Of a stretch of DNA of 64,000 nucleotides, positions 36,193-45,800 are shown in pieces. The notes beneath the pieces were generated by a model. That model was not told the DNA's origin. It searched no databases and saw only the letters and a program-made list of their open reading frames with translations. The stretch lies in the NCBI RefSeq assembly GCF_017303315.1, contig NZ_JAFKOI010000017.1, forward strand, positions 1 to 64,000, read 5' to 3'. Within the stretch, counting starts at the first letter, position 1; each line of letters opens with the position of its first letter. This stretch comes from Bacillus sp. NTK071. Its GTDB lineage: Bacteria; Bacillota; Bacilli; Bacillales; Guptibacillaceae. The position numbers and the translations under genes are program-made.

Positions 36193-36972
36193 TTAAATCA
36201 CCTTAGCGTATTGTTTGTCGTATTTGTTCAAAATGCGAAGTCCAATAAACAACAGGACTAATGAGATAGCTAATATAATGAAGAGATTTTCCCAAAGCGG
36301 TTGTCCCTTATATAAGAAAATATTTCTGTAGGAGACTAGAAAGTCTGTGAACGGATTAAAGTAAAGCAGATCTCGCAGTCTTTCAGGAACATCTTCCATT
36401 CTGAAAAGTACTGGTGATAAATAAAGCAATGTTCGTGAAATGTATTGCATCATATTCTTGATATCCTTCATGTACACTCCGATATGAGCCATAATGATCA
36501 TGATCGGGAGTAATAGAAGAAGGTTAAATACGATTAATATAAAGAAATTCAGGGCATTGACAGTTAATTCCACTCCGCTAAAGTAGAGGAATAAAACCAT
36601 AATGACCGAACTTACAAGAAACTTAAATGTATTCACGCCAAGCCTAACCAAAATAAACGTTAACTTTGGCACGTATACCTGTTGAAGAATTCTCGCTTTT
36701 GACGAAATCGCTGTAGTGGCATCGACCATACATGCCGTTGCCCATTTAAGTGGAATTAACCCCGTGAATAGATAAACTGCGTAATCGTCTCCACCTCTAT
36801 TTAAAATAATACCAACGAGAAAATAATAGATCGCCATATAGAGAATAGGATCAACAATCCACCATAACGTTCCGAGATACGTTCTTGCTGTATTCGATTT
36901 CAGTTCAGAAACTGTCAGATGATAAAGCAAATCTTTATTGTTTCGCCAATCATTGAGTAATTTTTTTACCAT
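36193..36972 (-). CDS. ABC exporter permease for wall polymer (TagG/Wzm-like)
   Basis: An ABC-2 type polysaccharide permease of 259 aa with six hydrophobic helices and the family's amphipathic N-terminus. ARTYLGTLWWIVDPILY is typical of TagG/Wzm. It is the first gene of the export and glycosyltransferase operon that runs down to 31534 and perhaps further. The ATG at 36972 has AGGAG 7 nt upstream; the GTG one codon earlier is less well placed. The upstream gap (36973-37256) holds a weak hairpin at 37066-37090 and no gene. Confidence 0.9.
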   Translation of the reverse strand: MVKKLLNDWRNNKDLLYHLTVSELKSNTARTYLGTLWWIVDPILYMAIYYFLVGIILNRGGDDYAVYLFTGLIPLKWATACMVDATTAISSKARILQQVYVPKLTFILVRLGVNTFKFLVSSVIMVLFLYFSGVELTVNALNFFILIVFNLLLLLPIMIIMAHIGVYMKDIKNMMQYISRTLLYLSPVLFRMEDVPERLRDLLYFNPFTDFLVSYRNIFLYKGQPLWENLFIILAISLVLLFIGLRILNKYDKQYAKVI

Positions 36973-37256
36973 CACTTAACTCCTAATCTAACCACATTTA
37001 TAGTTACAAACGTCTTGTTATATTTTATATAATTACACTTAAACCGTCTACTAAAACAGAAAAGGCTCAACTTTAATCGAAAAGCCTTGATGTATCGGCA
37101 TTTCTCTACACTTTTTCGTCAATACTCCCCCTTATTCAACCGTAATTTACAAAAACTTAACGTTTCCGTATAGTAGCAATCATCAACTCATTCTTACATA
37201 ATTAAACCTGAATTACCATCTTTTACAGATTCCATTGTTAACACATGAGCCAATAA

Positions 37257-37281
37257 GAAAAAGCAACCGTAAAGGCTGCTT
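37257..37281 (-). terminator. Intrinsic terminator of the lipoprotein gene
   Basis: An AAGCAGCC/GGTTGCTT stem (one wobble pair) with a 5-nt loop and a T run on the minus strand. Confidence 0.75.
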
Positions 37282-37289
37282 CTCGTGTT

Positions 37290-37943
37290 TTACTTGATGG
37301 AAGAGAGTTCTGCAATTTCTTTTTGTGAGTTTTCACCCGTGGTTTCATAGACCTGCTTAATGAGACCGACAGATTGGGCGTAATAAGTTGTGATCATCAC
37401 GCCATCCTCTCCTGCTGCTTTTCTCACCTTCAAGACATCCTCAAAACTTCCGTATGGAACCTCAACGCTGTCGACTTTCGTTATTTCCAAATCTGCATTC
37501 TCACTTGTTGGCTGTTCAACAAGAGTAGCTATCTCTTCCACCGCTTCAAATTCACCAAGAACACTTTCAATATCCCCACCAGAATTCTCGTCTTCATAGA
37601 CAACTGTTACATTCTCATCAGACCATTTTAAGATTTGCATCGTCTTCATGCTACCAAGCGTGATCATCCGCTGAACATATTCATCATTCTGATTAATAAT
37701 CGTTTCTGTAAAAATCGTTTCATTATTTGATGTGAATACTTTAGTATCACCCGTCTTAGGACGATAGGTTGTTAATTGAACTTCTATTTCTTTTGCCTCA
37801 CCATTTGCTTCAGTTGATGAGTTGCTCTGATCATGAGCACCAGTGCCTTGAGTCGTTGCACTTTGATTCTCTAACGATGCTGTTCCACAACCGGCCATAA
37901 TTAGAAGAAGCAGAATAACTACAATTCCTACTTTGTTCTTCAT
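37290..37943 (-). CDS. Uncharacterised lipoprotein
   Basis: A 217-aa predicted lipoprotein with a signal peptide and lipobox LIMAGC (Cys about 19), a Ser/Thr/Asn-rich linker (about 20-55) and a soluble domain (about 60-215) rich in beta-type segments. I do not recognise its family. The start at 37943 has GGAGG 5 nt upstream. It lies between the polymer exporter and the CWB2 amidase, on the same strand, so a role in wall biology is possible but unproven. Confidence 0.75.
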   Translation of the reverse strand: MKNKVGIVVILLLLIMAGCGTASLENQSATTQGTGAHDQSNSSTEANGEAKEIEVQLTTYRPKTGDTKVFTSNNETIFTETIINQNDEYVQRMITLGSMKTMQILKWSDENVTVVYEDENSGGDIESVLGEFEAVEEIATLVEQPTSENADLEITKVDSVEVPYGSFEDVLKVRKAAGEDGVMITTYYAQSVGLIKQVYETTGENSQKEIAELSSIK

Positions 37944-37987
37944 AGATCCCTCCATGCGATCAGACTTTCATATACGTTGAAATTAAA

Positions 37988-40075
37988 TCAATACAATCGA
38001 TTCACCACTTGATTTTTCGCTCGTTCTTCCACTCTTCCTCCAATGGTGAGTAGGGACGTCACACGATTATCCATGCCATATTCCCATAACACATCTTGAA
38101 CAGACGAATTTAGGTCATTATTTACAAGAATAAGTGGCGCACCTGATTTAACTGATAAAGAGGAAGAAACGAGAGCGTCAGGGAAATCTTTCCCAATTGA
38201 AAGGAGGACTGTATCTGATTTCATCTCATTTCTAAATTCACTAACAACAGCTGCAAGTGTTTCATATCGGTTTTCCCCCGCTAAACGTTCCACGCTTGAT
38301 CCACCATTTAAATCGGAAATCTGGCGGTCAATTGTTGGGGACATAACCGCTTCTCCACCAAGAACTTTGGTTTGCTTCCCATCGAGGTATTCTAAGGCTT
38401 GATCAGATAGTCCATCTTTATCGGACAAAAGAATAGACCAATTGGCGGATGAAGCGATGGGGGCACTAGCTAATGCGTCTGCATAGCTATAGCCATTTGC
38501 CACAAATACACCCTTTAAATCTTTATCTAACTTCTTATTAATCATTAAATTCGTTTCATAGCGATCCTCTCCACCTATACGCTCAACAGCTACACCCAAC
38601 TTCTTCACTTTAGTTTCAACGGAAGGTGAAATGGCATTCGGACCACCAATTAAGATAACCTTATCTGCTTTCAATCGTTTTATTTCTTCTTCAGTAAATG
38701 GATCAAGTGCTGAAGATCTTGTCAGAAGAATTGGCGCATTACCTAATTGGGCTGCAAGAGGTCCAACTGAGAGCGCATCAGCATACCCAAAGCCATCAGT
38801 CAGAATGGCCGTTTTCTCTTCTTTATTGGACTTAAAACCATTTGGATAGATTTGCTTTGATATCTTCACTGCTGTTTCAAAACGATCAATACCAGCAAGT
38901 GATGCAACATCCACTGACTTTGTGATCTCAACGCCTGATATGTTCGTCCATAGAATATCTCCTGAGGAACGTTTGACGATTTTTATGTTTTTCATTGAAC
39001 TAGCAGCATTTTTAGCCTGACTCATTTCGTAGTAATTACCCTGGCTAAATCCGTTTTCGTTCTGAATTTGATAAGGTCGATTTAAATAATTGGACCACTC
39101 TACTGTACCCGTCTTTTGATCCATGACCTTGGCATTTTCTTGATCGTCTGCATACTCGATTGCATCCGAAAGTTCAGTAAAGGCTTTAACAGAATCTGTT
39201 CCTTTAACAAATACTTCGTACCTTTTATTAATAGAATCATAGATTGTTTTTTGCTTATCTTTATCGAATACCGTTACGTTCATAAGCTGTTTGGCATAGT
39301 TGATAGCTTCATCTCGTGAAGTAAACTGCTTAATGACCTTGCCTTTTTGATCTTTCACTTCAAATACTTTAAAGAAATTGATCGCAGCTTTGGCTAAAGA
39401 CTCAGCTGCATCATTTTGAAAACCACTTGATTTAATTAGGCTTTCTTCAGAAGGATTTGACATATACCCTAATTCAACAAGTACTGAAGGCATTTGTGTG
39501 TTTCGAATAACATAAAAAGCTTGATCGTTATGTATATCTTTGTCTTGTAACCCTGTTCCTTTAAGGACGAGAGGATGGACAAGATTTGCTAGACGACGAC
39601 TCTCTGATTCAAACCCAACTTGAATAGGGTCTGGTGGATATTCTTCGTCCCATGCAGCGGCTTTACTATAATAATAGGTTTCATAACCTCTAACAAGTGT
39701 GCTATAAGGATAGGCATTGTGGTGGATGGAGATGAATAGCGAATTATCATTATTTCCTTTAGCATATTGATTAGCGATTTTCGTTCTTTCAATAAGATCT
39801 TCTTTCTGATCATTTGCGAAATCCCGATCGGTTGCTCGCGTCATGAAAACTTTAATATCTGTTCCTTTCAGTTCTTCCCTGAGTTTTAACCCAATCTTGA
39901 GAGTACCTACTTTCTCATAGAATCCTGTCTTGTTCCCTGAGTAGCCTGCAGTACCAGTGAAGCTCCCTCCATGGCCGGGATCAATCACGATAAACTTCTC
40001 TGCATTGGCAAATGACGGCAGCTGAAAAAGCATCAAAATGAATGCAAAACTACTTATAATAAACCGTTTCTTCAT
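37988..40075 (-). CDS. N-acetylmuramoyl-L-alanine amidase with three CWB2 repeats (LytC-like)
   Basis: A secreted autolysin cutting the MurNAc-L-Ala bond. The 695-aa protein has a signal peptide (1-25, ANA end), an N-terminal Amidase_3 domain (about 27-245) with zinc ligands in DPGHGG, the Glu in FYEK and SIHHNA plus the catalytic Glu in VLVELGYMSN, a middle SPOR-like or linker region (245-395), and three CWB2 modules (about 400-690, each starting with a RFET/RYET motif). B. subtilis LytC has the same parts in the reverse order. The CWB2 domains likely hold it on the wall polymer made by the adjacent genes. Confidence 0.92.
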   Translation of the reverse strand: MKKRFIISSFAFILMLFQLPSFANAEKFIVIDPGHGGSFTGTAGYSGNKTGFYEKVGTLKIGLKLREELKGTDIKVFMTRATDRDFANDQKEDLIERTKIANQYAKGNNDNSLFISIHHNAYPYSTLVRGYETYYYSKAAAWDEEYPPDPIQVGFESESRRLANLVHPLVLKGTGLQDKDIHNDQAFYVIRNTQMPSVLVELGYMSNPSEESLIKSSGFQNDAAESLAKAAINFFKVFEVKDQKGKVIKQFTSRDEAINYAKQLMNVTVFDKDKQKTIYDSINKRYEVFVKGTDSVKAFTELSDAIEYADDQENAKVMDQKTGTVEWSNYLNRPYQIQNENGFSQGNYYEMSQAKNAASSMKNIKIVKRSSGDILWTNISGVEITKSVDVASLAGIDRFETAVKISKQIYPNGFKSNKEEKTAILTDGFGYADALSVGPLAAQLGNAPILLTRSSALDPFTEEEIKRLKADKVILIGGPNAISPSVETKVKKLGVAVERIGGEDRYETNLMINKKLDKDLKGVFVANGYSYADALASAPIASSANWSILLSDKDGLSDQALEYLDGKQTKVLGGEAVMSPTIDRQISDLNGGSSVERLAGENRYETLAAVVSEFRNEMKSDTVLLSIGKDFPDALVSSSLSVKSGAPLILVNNDLNSSVQDVLWEYGMDNRVTSLLTIGGRVEERAKNQVVNRLY

Positions 40076-40189
40076 AGTTCACTCCCCTATCATGGTTTTC
40101 TATACCATTTTATTACAGAGAGAGGTGAAGTTCTATGCTAGTTTAGGAACTTTTCCAAAATAAGAGTATTCTACTAGAGATCTAACATA

Positions 40190-40282
40190 ACTATAAGAGT
40201 GGGGGATTTCCGCTCCAATCGGCTAAGTGGGGTTCTCTATAGAAAAATTTTTTAAAAGAAACAATCTTTTAGAAAAAACCCT
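40190..40282 (-). repeat. Interspersed repeat copy without GC core
   Basis: It contains TATAAGAGTGGGGGATTTCC, GCTCCAATCGGCTAAGTG, GGTTCTCTATAG and AAAGAAACAATCTTTTAG in the inverted orientation. The GC-rich middle is missing. It lies between the amidase gene and mnaA. Confidence 0.72.
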
Positions 40283-40297
40283 TTAGAAATAGCATAT

Positions 40298-40333
40298 TAA
40301 AAAGAACCATTCTGATAAACCAGAATAGTCCTT
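40298..40333 (-). terminator. Intrinsic terminator of mnaA
   Basis: A stem of AAGGACTATTCTG and CAGAATGGTTCTT (with wobble pairs) followed by five T on the minus strand. Confidence 0.82.
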
Positions 40334-40341
40334 TACATAGA

Positions 40342-41484
40342 TTATTCAACAAATGATGTTGGTTTTGTGTTAGATAACTCGAAATAATAGAGGATGGCAT
40401 CGACAATTCGTTTAGATGCTAATCCGTCACCATACGGGTTCGAGGCTTTTGACATCCGATTGTACTCTGCATCATCTGTCAGTAGTGTTGCTGCTGCCTT
40501 ATAAATGGTGTTTTCATCTGTTCCAACAAGCTTAAGTGTTCCAGCTGAAACTCCTTCTGGCCTTTCCGTATTTTCTCTTAGCACAAGTACCGGGCTACCG
40601 AGGGATGGCGCCTCTTCTTGAACGCCGCCAGAGTCTGTCAGAATGAATGAAGCTCTTGATGCGAAGTTATGAAAGTCGATGACGTCCAGCGGCTCAGTGA
40701 GATGTATACGTGGGTTGCCACCTAATACGTCATCTGCTAATTCCCGAATCATTGGATTTAAATGAACAGGAAAAACGACATGCACATCTTCGTGCTCCTT
40801 CACAATACGATTAACCGCTTTGAAAATATTCTTCATTGGTTCTCCGTGATTCTCCCGTCTATGGGAAGTAAGAAGAATCATCCTCTTACCTTCTACCTTC
40901 GTTAAAAGCGGATGAGAATAATCAGAACGAACCGTATTTTTCAACGCATCGATTGCTGTATTGCCTGTTATGTAAATTTGATCTGGTTTTTTGCCTTCAT
41001 TTAATAAATTATCATACGCTCGCATCGTAGGAGCAAAATTAAGATCTGCGAGCGTACCTGTTAACGTACGATTCATTTCTTCAGGAAATGGAGACCATTT
41101 ATCATTAGAACGGAGCCCAGCCTCTACATGACCCACAGCAACTTGATTATAGAAAGCTGCCAAACTTGCAGCAAAAGTCGTTGTTGTATCACCATGCACA
41201 AGGACAAGATCTGGTTTTTCGGTCTTCATGACTTCATCAAGCCCAGTAAGAGCTCGAGTAGTAATATCCGCAAGTGATTGCTTGCTTTTCATAATATTTA
41301 AGTCATAATCTGGTTCTATATCAAAAATAGAAAGAACTTGATCAAGCATTTCGCGATGCTGTGCTGTTACGGCAACAAGCGGTGTGATGAACTGTGGATG
41401 CTTTTTCAATTCATTTACTAGCGGTGCCATTTTAATCGCTTCAGGTCTTGTCCCAAAAACACTCATTACTTTAACAGGTGCCAT
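40342..41484 (-). CDS. mnaA: MnaA, UDP-N-acetylglucosamine 2-epimerase (non-hydrolysing)
   Basis: Interconverts UDP-GlcNAc and UDP-ManNAc, supplying ManNAc for wall polymers and substrate for WecC. The 380-aa length is exactly that of B. subtilis MnaA. Motifs include FGTRPEAIKM at the N-terminus, HGDTTTTFA, GHVEAGLRS and TDSGGVQEEAP. The ATG at 41484 has AAAGGAG upstream; 24 extra codons to 41556 are discarded because they lack a ribosome site and overlap the preceding gene's terminator. Confidence 0.96.
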   Translation of the reverse strand: MAPVKVMSVFGTRPEAIKMAPLVNELKKHPQFITPLVAVTAQHREMLDQVLSIFDIEPDYDLNIMKSKQSLADITTRALTGLDEVMKTEKPDLVLVHGDTTTTFAASLAAFYNQVAVGHVEAGLRSNDKWSPFPEEMNRTLTGTLADLNFAPTMRAYDNLLNEGKKPDQIYITGNTAIDALKNTVRSDYSHPLLTKVEGKRMILLTSHRRENHGEPMKNIFKAVNRIVKEHEDVHVVFPVHLNPMIRELADDVLGGNPRIHLTEPLDVIDFHNFASRASFILTDSGGVQEEAPSLGSPVLVLRENTERPEGVSAGTLKLVGTDENTIYKAAATLLTDDAEYNRMSKASNPYGDGLASKRIVDAILYYFELSNTKPTSFVE

Positions 41485-41544
41485 GTTGACTCTCCTTTTA
41501 TCCGAATGATGATGCATGTTCTGTTCCATCTTATTAAAACAGAA

Positions 41545-41582
41545 CCAAAAAAGCAAAAGCCTTCCTTAAGAAAAGGAAGGCT
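41545..41582 (-). terminator. Intrinsic terminator of the SGNH gene
   Basis: A perfect 10-bp stem, AGCCTTCCTT/AAGGAAGGCT, then a T-rich tail on the minus strand. Confidence 0.9.
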
Positions 41583-41587
41583 CCATT

Positions 41588-42379
41588 TTATTTACCACTC
41601 ATATAATCTACAATAACGTCTCCCCATACTTCAAACCCTTTATCATTTGGTCTTGCGTCAAGTAAATAGTCATCGATCTTTTCCCCATCTACAGGTGGCC
41701 ATTCTTTCCAATGATCCAAATAAACATAATCCTTCGCCTCTGCATATTTCGCAAGAGCACTAATTTGATAGGAATAATACTGAGGATCAGAAATAGGATT
41801 TGAAGGCATTAAAATAACGCTAACTCCAGGTATGCCTTTGTTCAATTTAGAAATAATCGCTGAGAGATTCTGATGACCTTCGTCAATCGTCACGTTTCCA
41901 TTATCATTAAGCGTGAATGCTTCCAGAAATACGACATCGGGATTTTTTTCAATTACGTCTTTGTATAATTTCTCCTCAACAATCGTTTCTGTTGTTTCCT
42001 TCTTAAAGGTTAATTGCTCTACAGTAAAAGCGCCTTTCCAATAGGAAGAAGCTAAGCCCTCTTCTACAATAGTTTGAAGACCGGAATCCTTTGTACCAAT
42101 TGATTCAGAACCCACCATAACAACTGAAATTGGATCATTAGAAGCCATCATTTTTTCTTGAAGCTGTTCTGGAAAATTAGCTACTAATTCTTTCAGTTCA
42201 TCATTTGAAATGGGTTGTTCAATTACCTTTTCACTTTCGTTTTCAAGTTCGGATGAAGACTCTTCTTCAGCACTTACCGGATGTACAGACTGTTCAATTT
42301 TCTCATCCCAATGAAATTTACCAGCAACCACTAGTGCTATGCACCCAATGATAGCAAGTAGAAACACTACATTCTTCAT
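41588..42379 (-). CDS. SGNH/GDSL hydrolase-like secreted protein
   Basis: An extracytoplasmic protein of 263 aa with an N-terminal signal anchor (about 1-20), an acidic linker and an SGNH-like domain (about 80-263). Block I is VGSESIG, with a candidate Ser, and the terminal block reads DARPNDKGFEVW. In most family members that last block holds the catalytic His as DxxHPN; here the His position is Arg, so it may be inactive or act only in binding. Relatives are often acetyl-esterases of wall polymers, which would suit its location beside mnaA. Confidence 0.75.
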   Translation of the reverse strand: MKNVVFLLAIIGCIALVVAGKFHWDEKIEQSVHPVSAEEESSSELENESEKVIEQPISNDELKELVANFPEQLQEKMMASNDPISVVMVGSESIGTKDSGLQTIVEEGLASSYWKGAFTVEQLTFKKETTETIVEEKLYKDVIEKNPDVVFLEAFTLNDNGNVTIDEGHQNLSAIISKLNKGIPGVSVILMPSNPISDPQYYSYQISALAKYAEAKDYVYLDHWKEWPPVDGEKIDDYLLDARPNDKGFEVWGDVIVDYMSGK

Positions 42380-42463
42380 ACCTTCCCCCCTAGAAATCTG
42401 TCGAATAATGGTATCTATTAGTATTATTGTAATAAAAAGAAAATGATTGCAAGTATAAATTAA

Positions 42464-42620
42464 GGATCTTTTCTAATAGATTATTGCTTATGAAAGAATT
42501 ATTTTATAAAAACCAAACTTAGCTAATTAGAGCGCAAGTTGCTCACCGCTCGCCCCGCGGAAAGCGAGCATACTGGAGCGGAGATTCCCCCACTCCTATA
42601 GCAACAATGTATACGAAAGG
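42464..42620 (+). repeat. Interspersed repeat, first of a tandem pair
   Basis: This gap (42380-42845) holds two repeat copies head to tail. The first has left arm GGATCTTTTCTAATAGATTA, inner arm GCTAATTAGAGCGCAAG, a partial GC core with GCTCGCCCCGCGGAAAGCGA, and right arm CTCCTATAGCAACAATGTAT. No gene is seen. Confidence 0.82.
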
Positions 42621-42841
42621 CTCTTTTCTAAAAGATTGTTGTTTTTGAAAGTACTTTCGTAAAAGAACCTGACTACGCTAATTGGAGCGGAAGGATGCTC
42701 GACTCCTGCGGGACTAGCGGGACAGGTGAGACCCCACAGGAGCGTTAGCGACGAGGAGGCTCACCGCCCGCCCGCGGAAAGCGAGCATCCTGGAGCGGAA
42801 ATTAACCCACGCGTATAGCAACAATGTATACGAAAAGAGCC
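42619..42841 (+). repeat. Interspersed repeat, full-length second copy of the tandem pair
   Basis: This is the most complete copy: terminal inverted arms GGCTCTTTTC (42619-42628) and GAAAAGAGCC (42832-42841), next to AAAGATTGTT and AGCAACAATG, inner inverted arms GGATGCTCG and CGAGCATCC, direct repeats of GGAGCGGAA, and a 90-bp GC-rich core that folds through CTCCTGCGGG and CCCCACAGGAG. It reads like a small non-coding mobile or structured RNA element. Confidence 0.88.
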
Positions 42842-42845
42842 TAAA

Positions 42846-42874
42846 TTAAAAAGCCGCTCACGAATGAGCGGCTT
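42846..42874 (-). terminator. Intrinsic terminator of the large subtilase gene
   Basis: A perfect 10-bp stem, AAGCCGCTCA/TGAGCGGCTT, with a UUCG-type tetraloop and T run on the minus strand. Confidence 0.95.
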
Positions 42875-42882
42875 CTAAACGA

Positions 42883-45800
42883 TTAGTTATTTAACCACTT
42901 ATTAAACTGATCTCTTACTTCTTTGTTCACTGCGTTGTCTCCACCAAGCACTGTAGCACCTGATACATCTGTTGTTGTAAAGTACTTAACAAGATAAGAC
43001 TCAATTTCTTTAGGAATCTTATTACTTTCTACAAGGAACATGCTACCTTGATCCTTTACAACAAGCGGGGAAGCTGCAAGGGCATCCGGGAAGTTACGTC
43101 CATTTGCCACAAATAGGTTATCTGTATTCGAACCAAGCTCCTTATGGATTTCAACAAGCGTTCCATAACGGTTCGCACCAGCAAGACGTTTGGTTGTTGC
43201 AATTTTATCAGCCATTTCCACAACTTGATCTGAAATGACAGCATCTCCACCAAGAACATAAACCATCTTACCTGTCATTAGCTTTTTCGCTTCGTCAGTA
43301 AGTGATTGACCATCTGTTAAGATAATCGGCATATCATTCGCACCAGCAATGGATGCTGCACTTAAGGCATCAGCAAAGTTTTTGCCTGTTGCAAGGAAGA
43401 CTTCTTTACTCTTTGACCCTTTTTCAGCAAGTTTGTTGATGATTTGGACGTTTGTATCATAACGATTCGCACCGCTTAGACGTTCAATATCAGCTGTACT
43501 TACGCCAATGTTAGCAAGCTGCGTGTTTACTTTCTTAGAAATTGCATTCTCTCCGCCAAGAATCATGACATTCTTCGCTTTCAGACGAGAGATTTCATTT
43601 AGAACCTCATCAGATAGCATACCTTTGCTTCCTGCAAGAAGGATCGGCGCATCATAAGCACTTGCAAGAGGTCCTGCTGAAAGGGCATCCGGGAAGTTAT
43701 AGCCCGTTGCAATGAAAACTGTATCAGCAGTTGTACCTTCTGGATACATTTTCTTCGACACTTCAATAGCTGTCTCTATACGATTCTCACCAGCTACAAC
43801 ATCAACTAGTTCGCCATCCGTTTCAACTGGAATAATAGATAGGACTTCTCCTGTTGCTTTATCTTTTAAGAAAATACCGGCTGTATATTGACCGCTTTCT
43901 TTTGGAGTCGTAATTTTCACATCCGTTGTTGCCTTTTTACCAACACCAAGATCAAAGCTTGATTTTCCAGTTACATCAATGCTACCAGCGCCTTTTTCAC
44001 CTGGTTCTAAAACTTTTGCTTCAGTAATGGAAAGATCAAAATCAGTTGAGTCTTCGACAGTTGCATATCCGTCTACTCTGACTGTATATTCACCATCCGG
44101 AAGATTTTTGAGAGAAATAGATTCTTCCGAGTCGCCATCAGCATCGATTGCAATATAGTCTCCAATAACCTTTCCGTCCTTAGAGCGGTAAATATATAGG
44201 TCAAGATCATCTTCGGCATTATTTGTGTTACCGATTGAAACATCTAAAGTAATATTATTTTTCACTGTAATTGTTCGGTCAAATGTACTACCTTCAGCAA
44301 CATTTTCACGAGTTTTGGATGTTTCCCCTTTACTAAAGTCCCCTCCTACCACTTCAACAGATCGCTTAGTAGATAGGTAGTTTTCAAACGTTACTGTTTT
44401 AGAGACTTCAGTACCAGGCATTGCGCTTCCAAGCTCAACTTTTCCTGGACTTGATACGACATCTTGAACGAATGCCTCTAGTTTAAACTTGTTCATAGCA
44501 TAGCCATCTTTAGGACCAGCAGTTCCATATACCGCTACTTCCCAAACACCGGATTTAGGACTCTTCGCTACGTAGTCTTCAACTCCAATACCATCATAGC
44601 CAGCATATCCTTGGAATGCATTAACTTGATCACCATCAGGGTTCATAACTAACATACGAACGCGGCCCTGGAAGTCGTCGTTTTCTTTAAGTGCTTCAAG
44701 TGCAAAACGGATTTCCTGTGCACCAGGTTTAACATTAAAGAAATAGCTCTTCGTCTTAGAAGATTGTACTTCACCTTCATGCGTTAAGCGGAAGCGATCT
44801 TCTGATGTGAAATCTTCACCTAGAATAATCGTTTGGAATGAGCGTGCTTCTGCATAAGCTGTATCTGGGTCATCGATTAATAATGTACCCGCATTAACAC
44901 CGACATTCATTTTGCTCTTATCATAGCTTACAGTCATTTCTTTGAATTCACCCGGCGCTAACTTAATCTTATCAACGGAAGGTGTGAACCATTCAGAATC
45001 TGATGAGATGGTAAGGTTCTTTGTTTCATCAGTTGGGTTTTCGACCATTACAGTTACTTCTTCTGGTACGTCTTTGTTACGTACATAAAGTCCAGGACCA
45101 CCAGAAACTTTTTCACCATGGTACACAGTCACATTCACTTCTTTAACTTCGTTGATGTAGTGTTTACGAATATATTCATAAGCAGCTGGAACATCAATGA
45201 GTCCTGCTCCTTCAGCTACACGAGTATAGCCGTCAATATGAACAGAAGTCTGTATAAGCGCTTCGCGAGCTAGCTCGTAATCAAATGGAATACGATCTTT
45301 CAATGCTGCTTGCTTCAATATAGCTACAGCACCTGCTGCATAAGGAGACGACATACTTGTCCCTTGAAGCACTTCATAATTACCTAAATGAACAGGGAAT
45401 GAAGCATAGGCAGATCCTGGTGCTACGAAGTCTGGTTTTTGTTGTCCATCTTCAGTAGGTCCATTAGCTGAAAAATACCAGAGCCCTTCACCTTGCACAG
45501 GAGATCCATCTGCGTTTTTACCATATGGATAATAGCCATATTCCGTTGCCCACATTTTACTATTAATATATGCACCAATGGACAAGGCCTTAATGCTGTC
45601 TCCAGGAGCTCCAACTGAATCCACGCCTGGACCATCGTTACCAGCAGATGTGACATAGATGGTATCGAATGCTTTACCCATATCTTCAATAATTTTGCCA
45701 TAAGTACCAGAGCCATCGTTAAGATCAGGTGATGAACCAAGACTCATATTAACAACGTCTGTTCCAAACCCACCTAGCTCTTCTGGGATAGCTGCTAGAT

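Noticed and set aside
41485-41556. 24-codon N-terminal extension of MnaA
   Set aside because: It overlaps the preceding gene's terminator, has no ribosome site, and the 380-aa form matches the family.
17641-42841. CRISPR array or IS element as explanation for the repeats
   Set aside because: Copies are kilobases apart with no regular spacers and no transposase gene; they vary in core length, so neither class fits.
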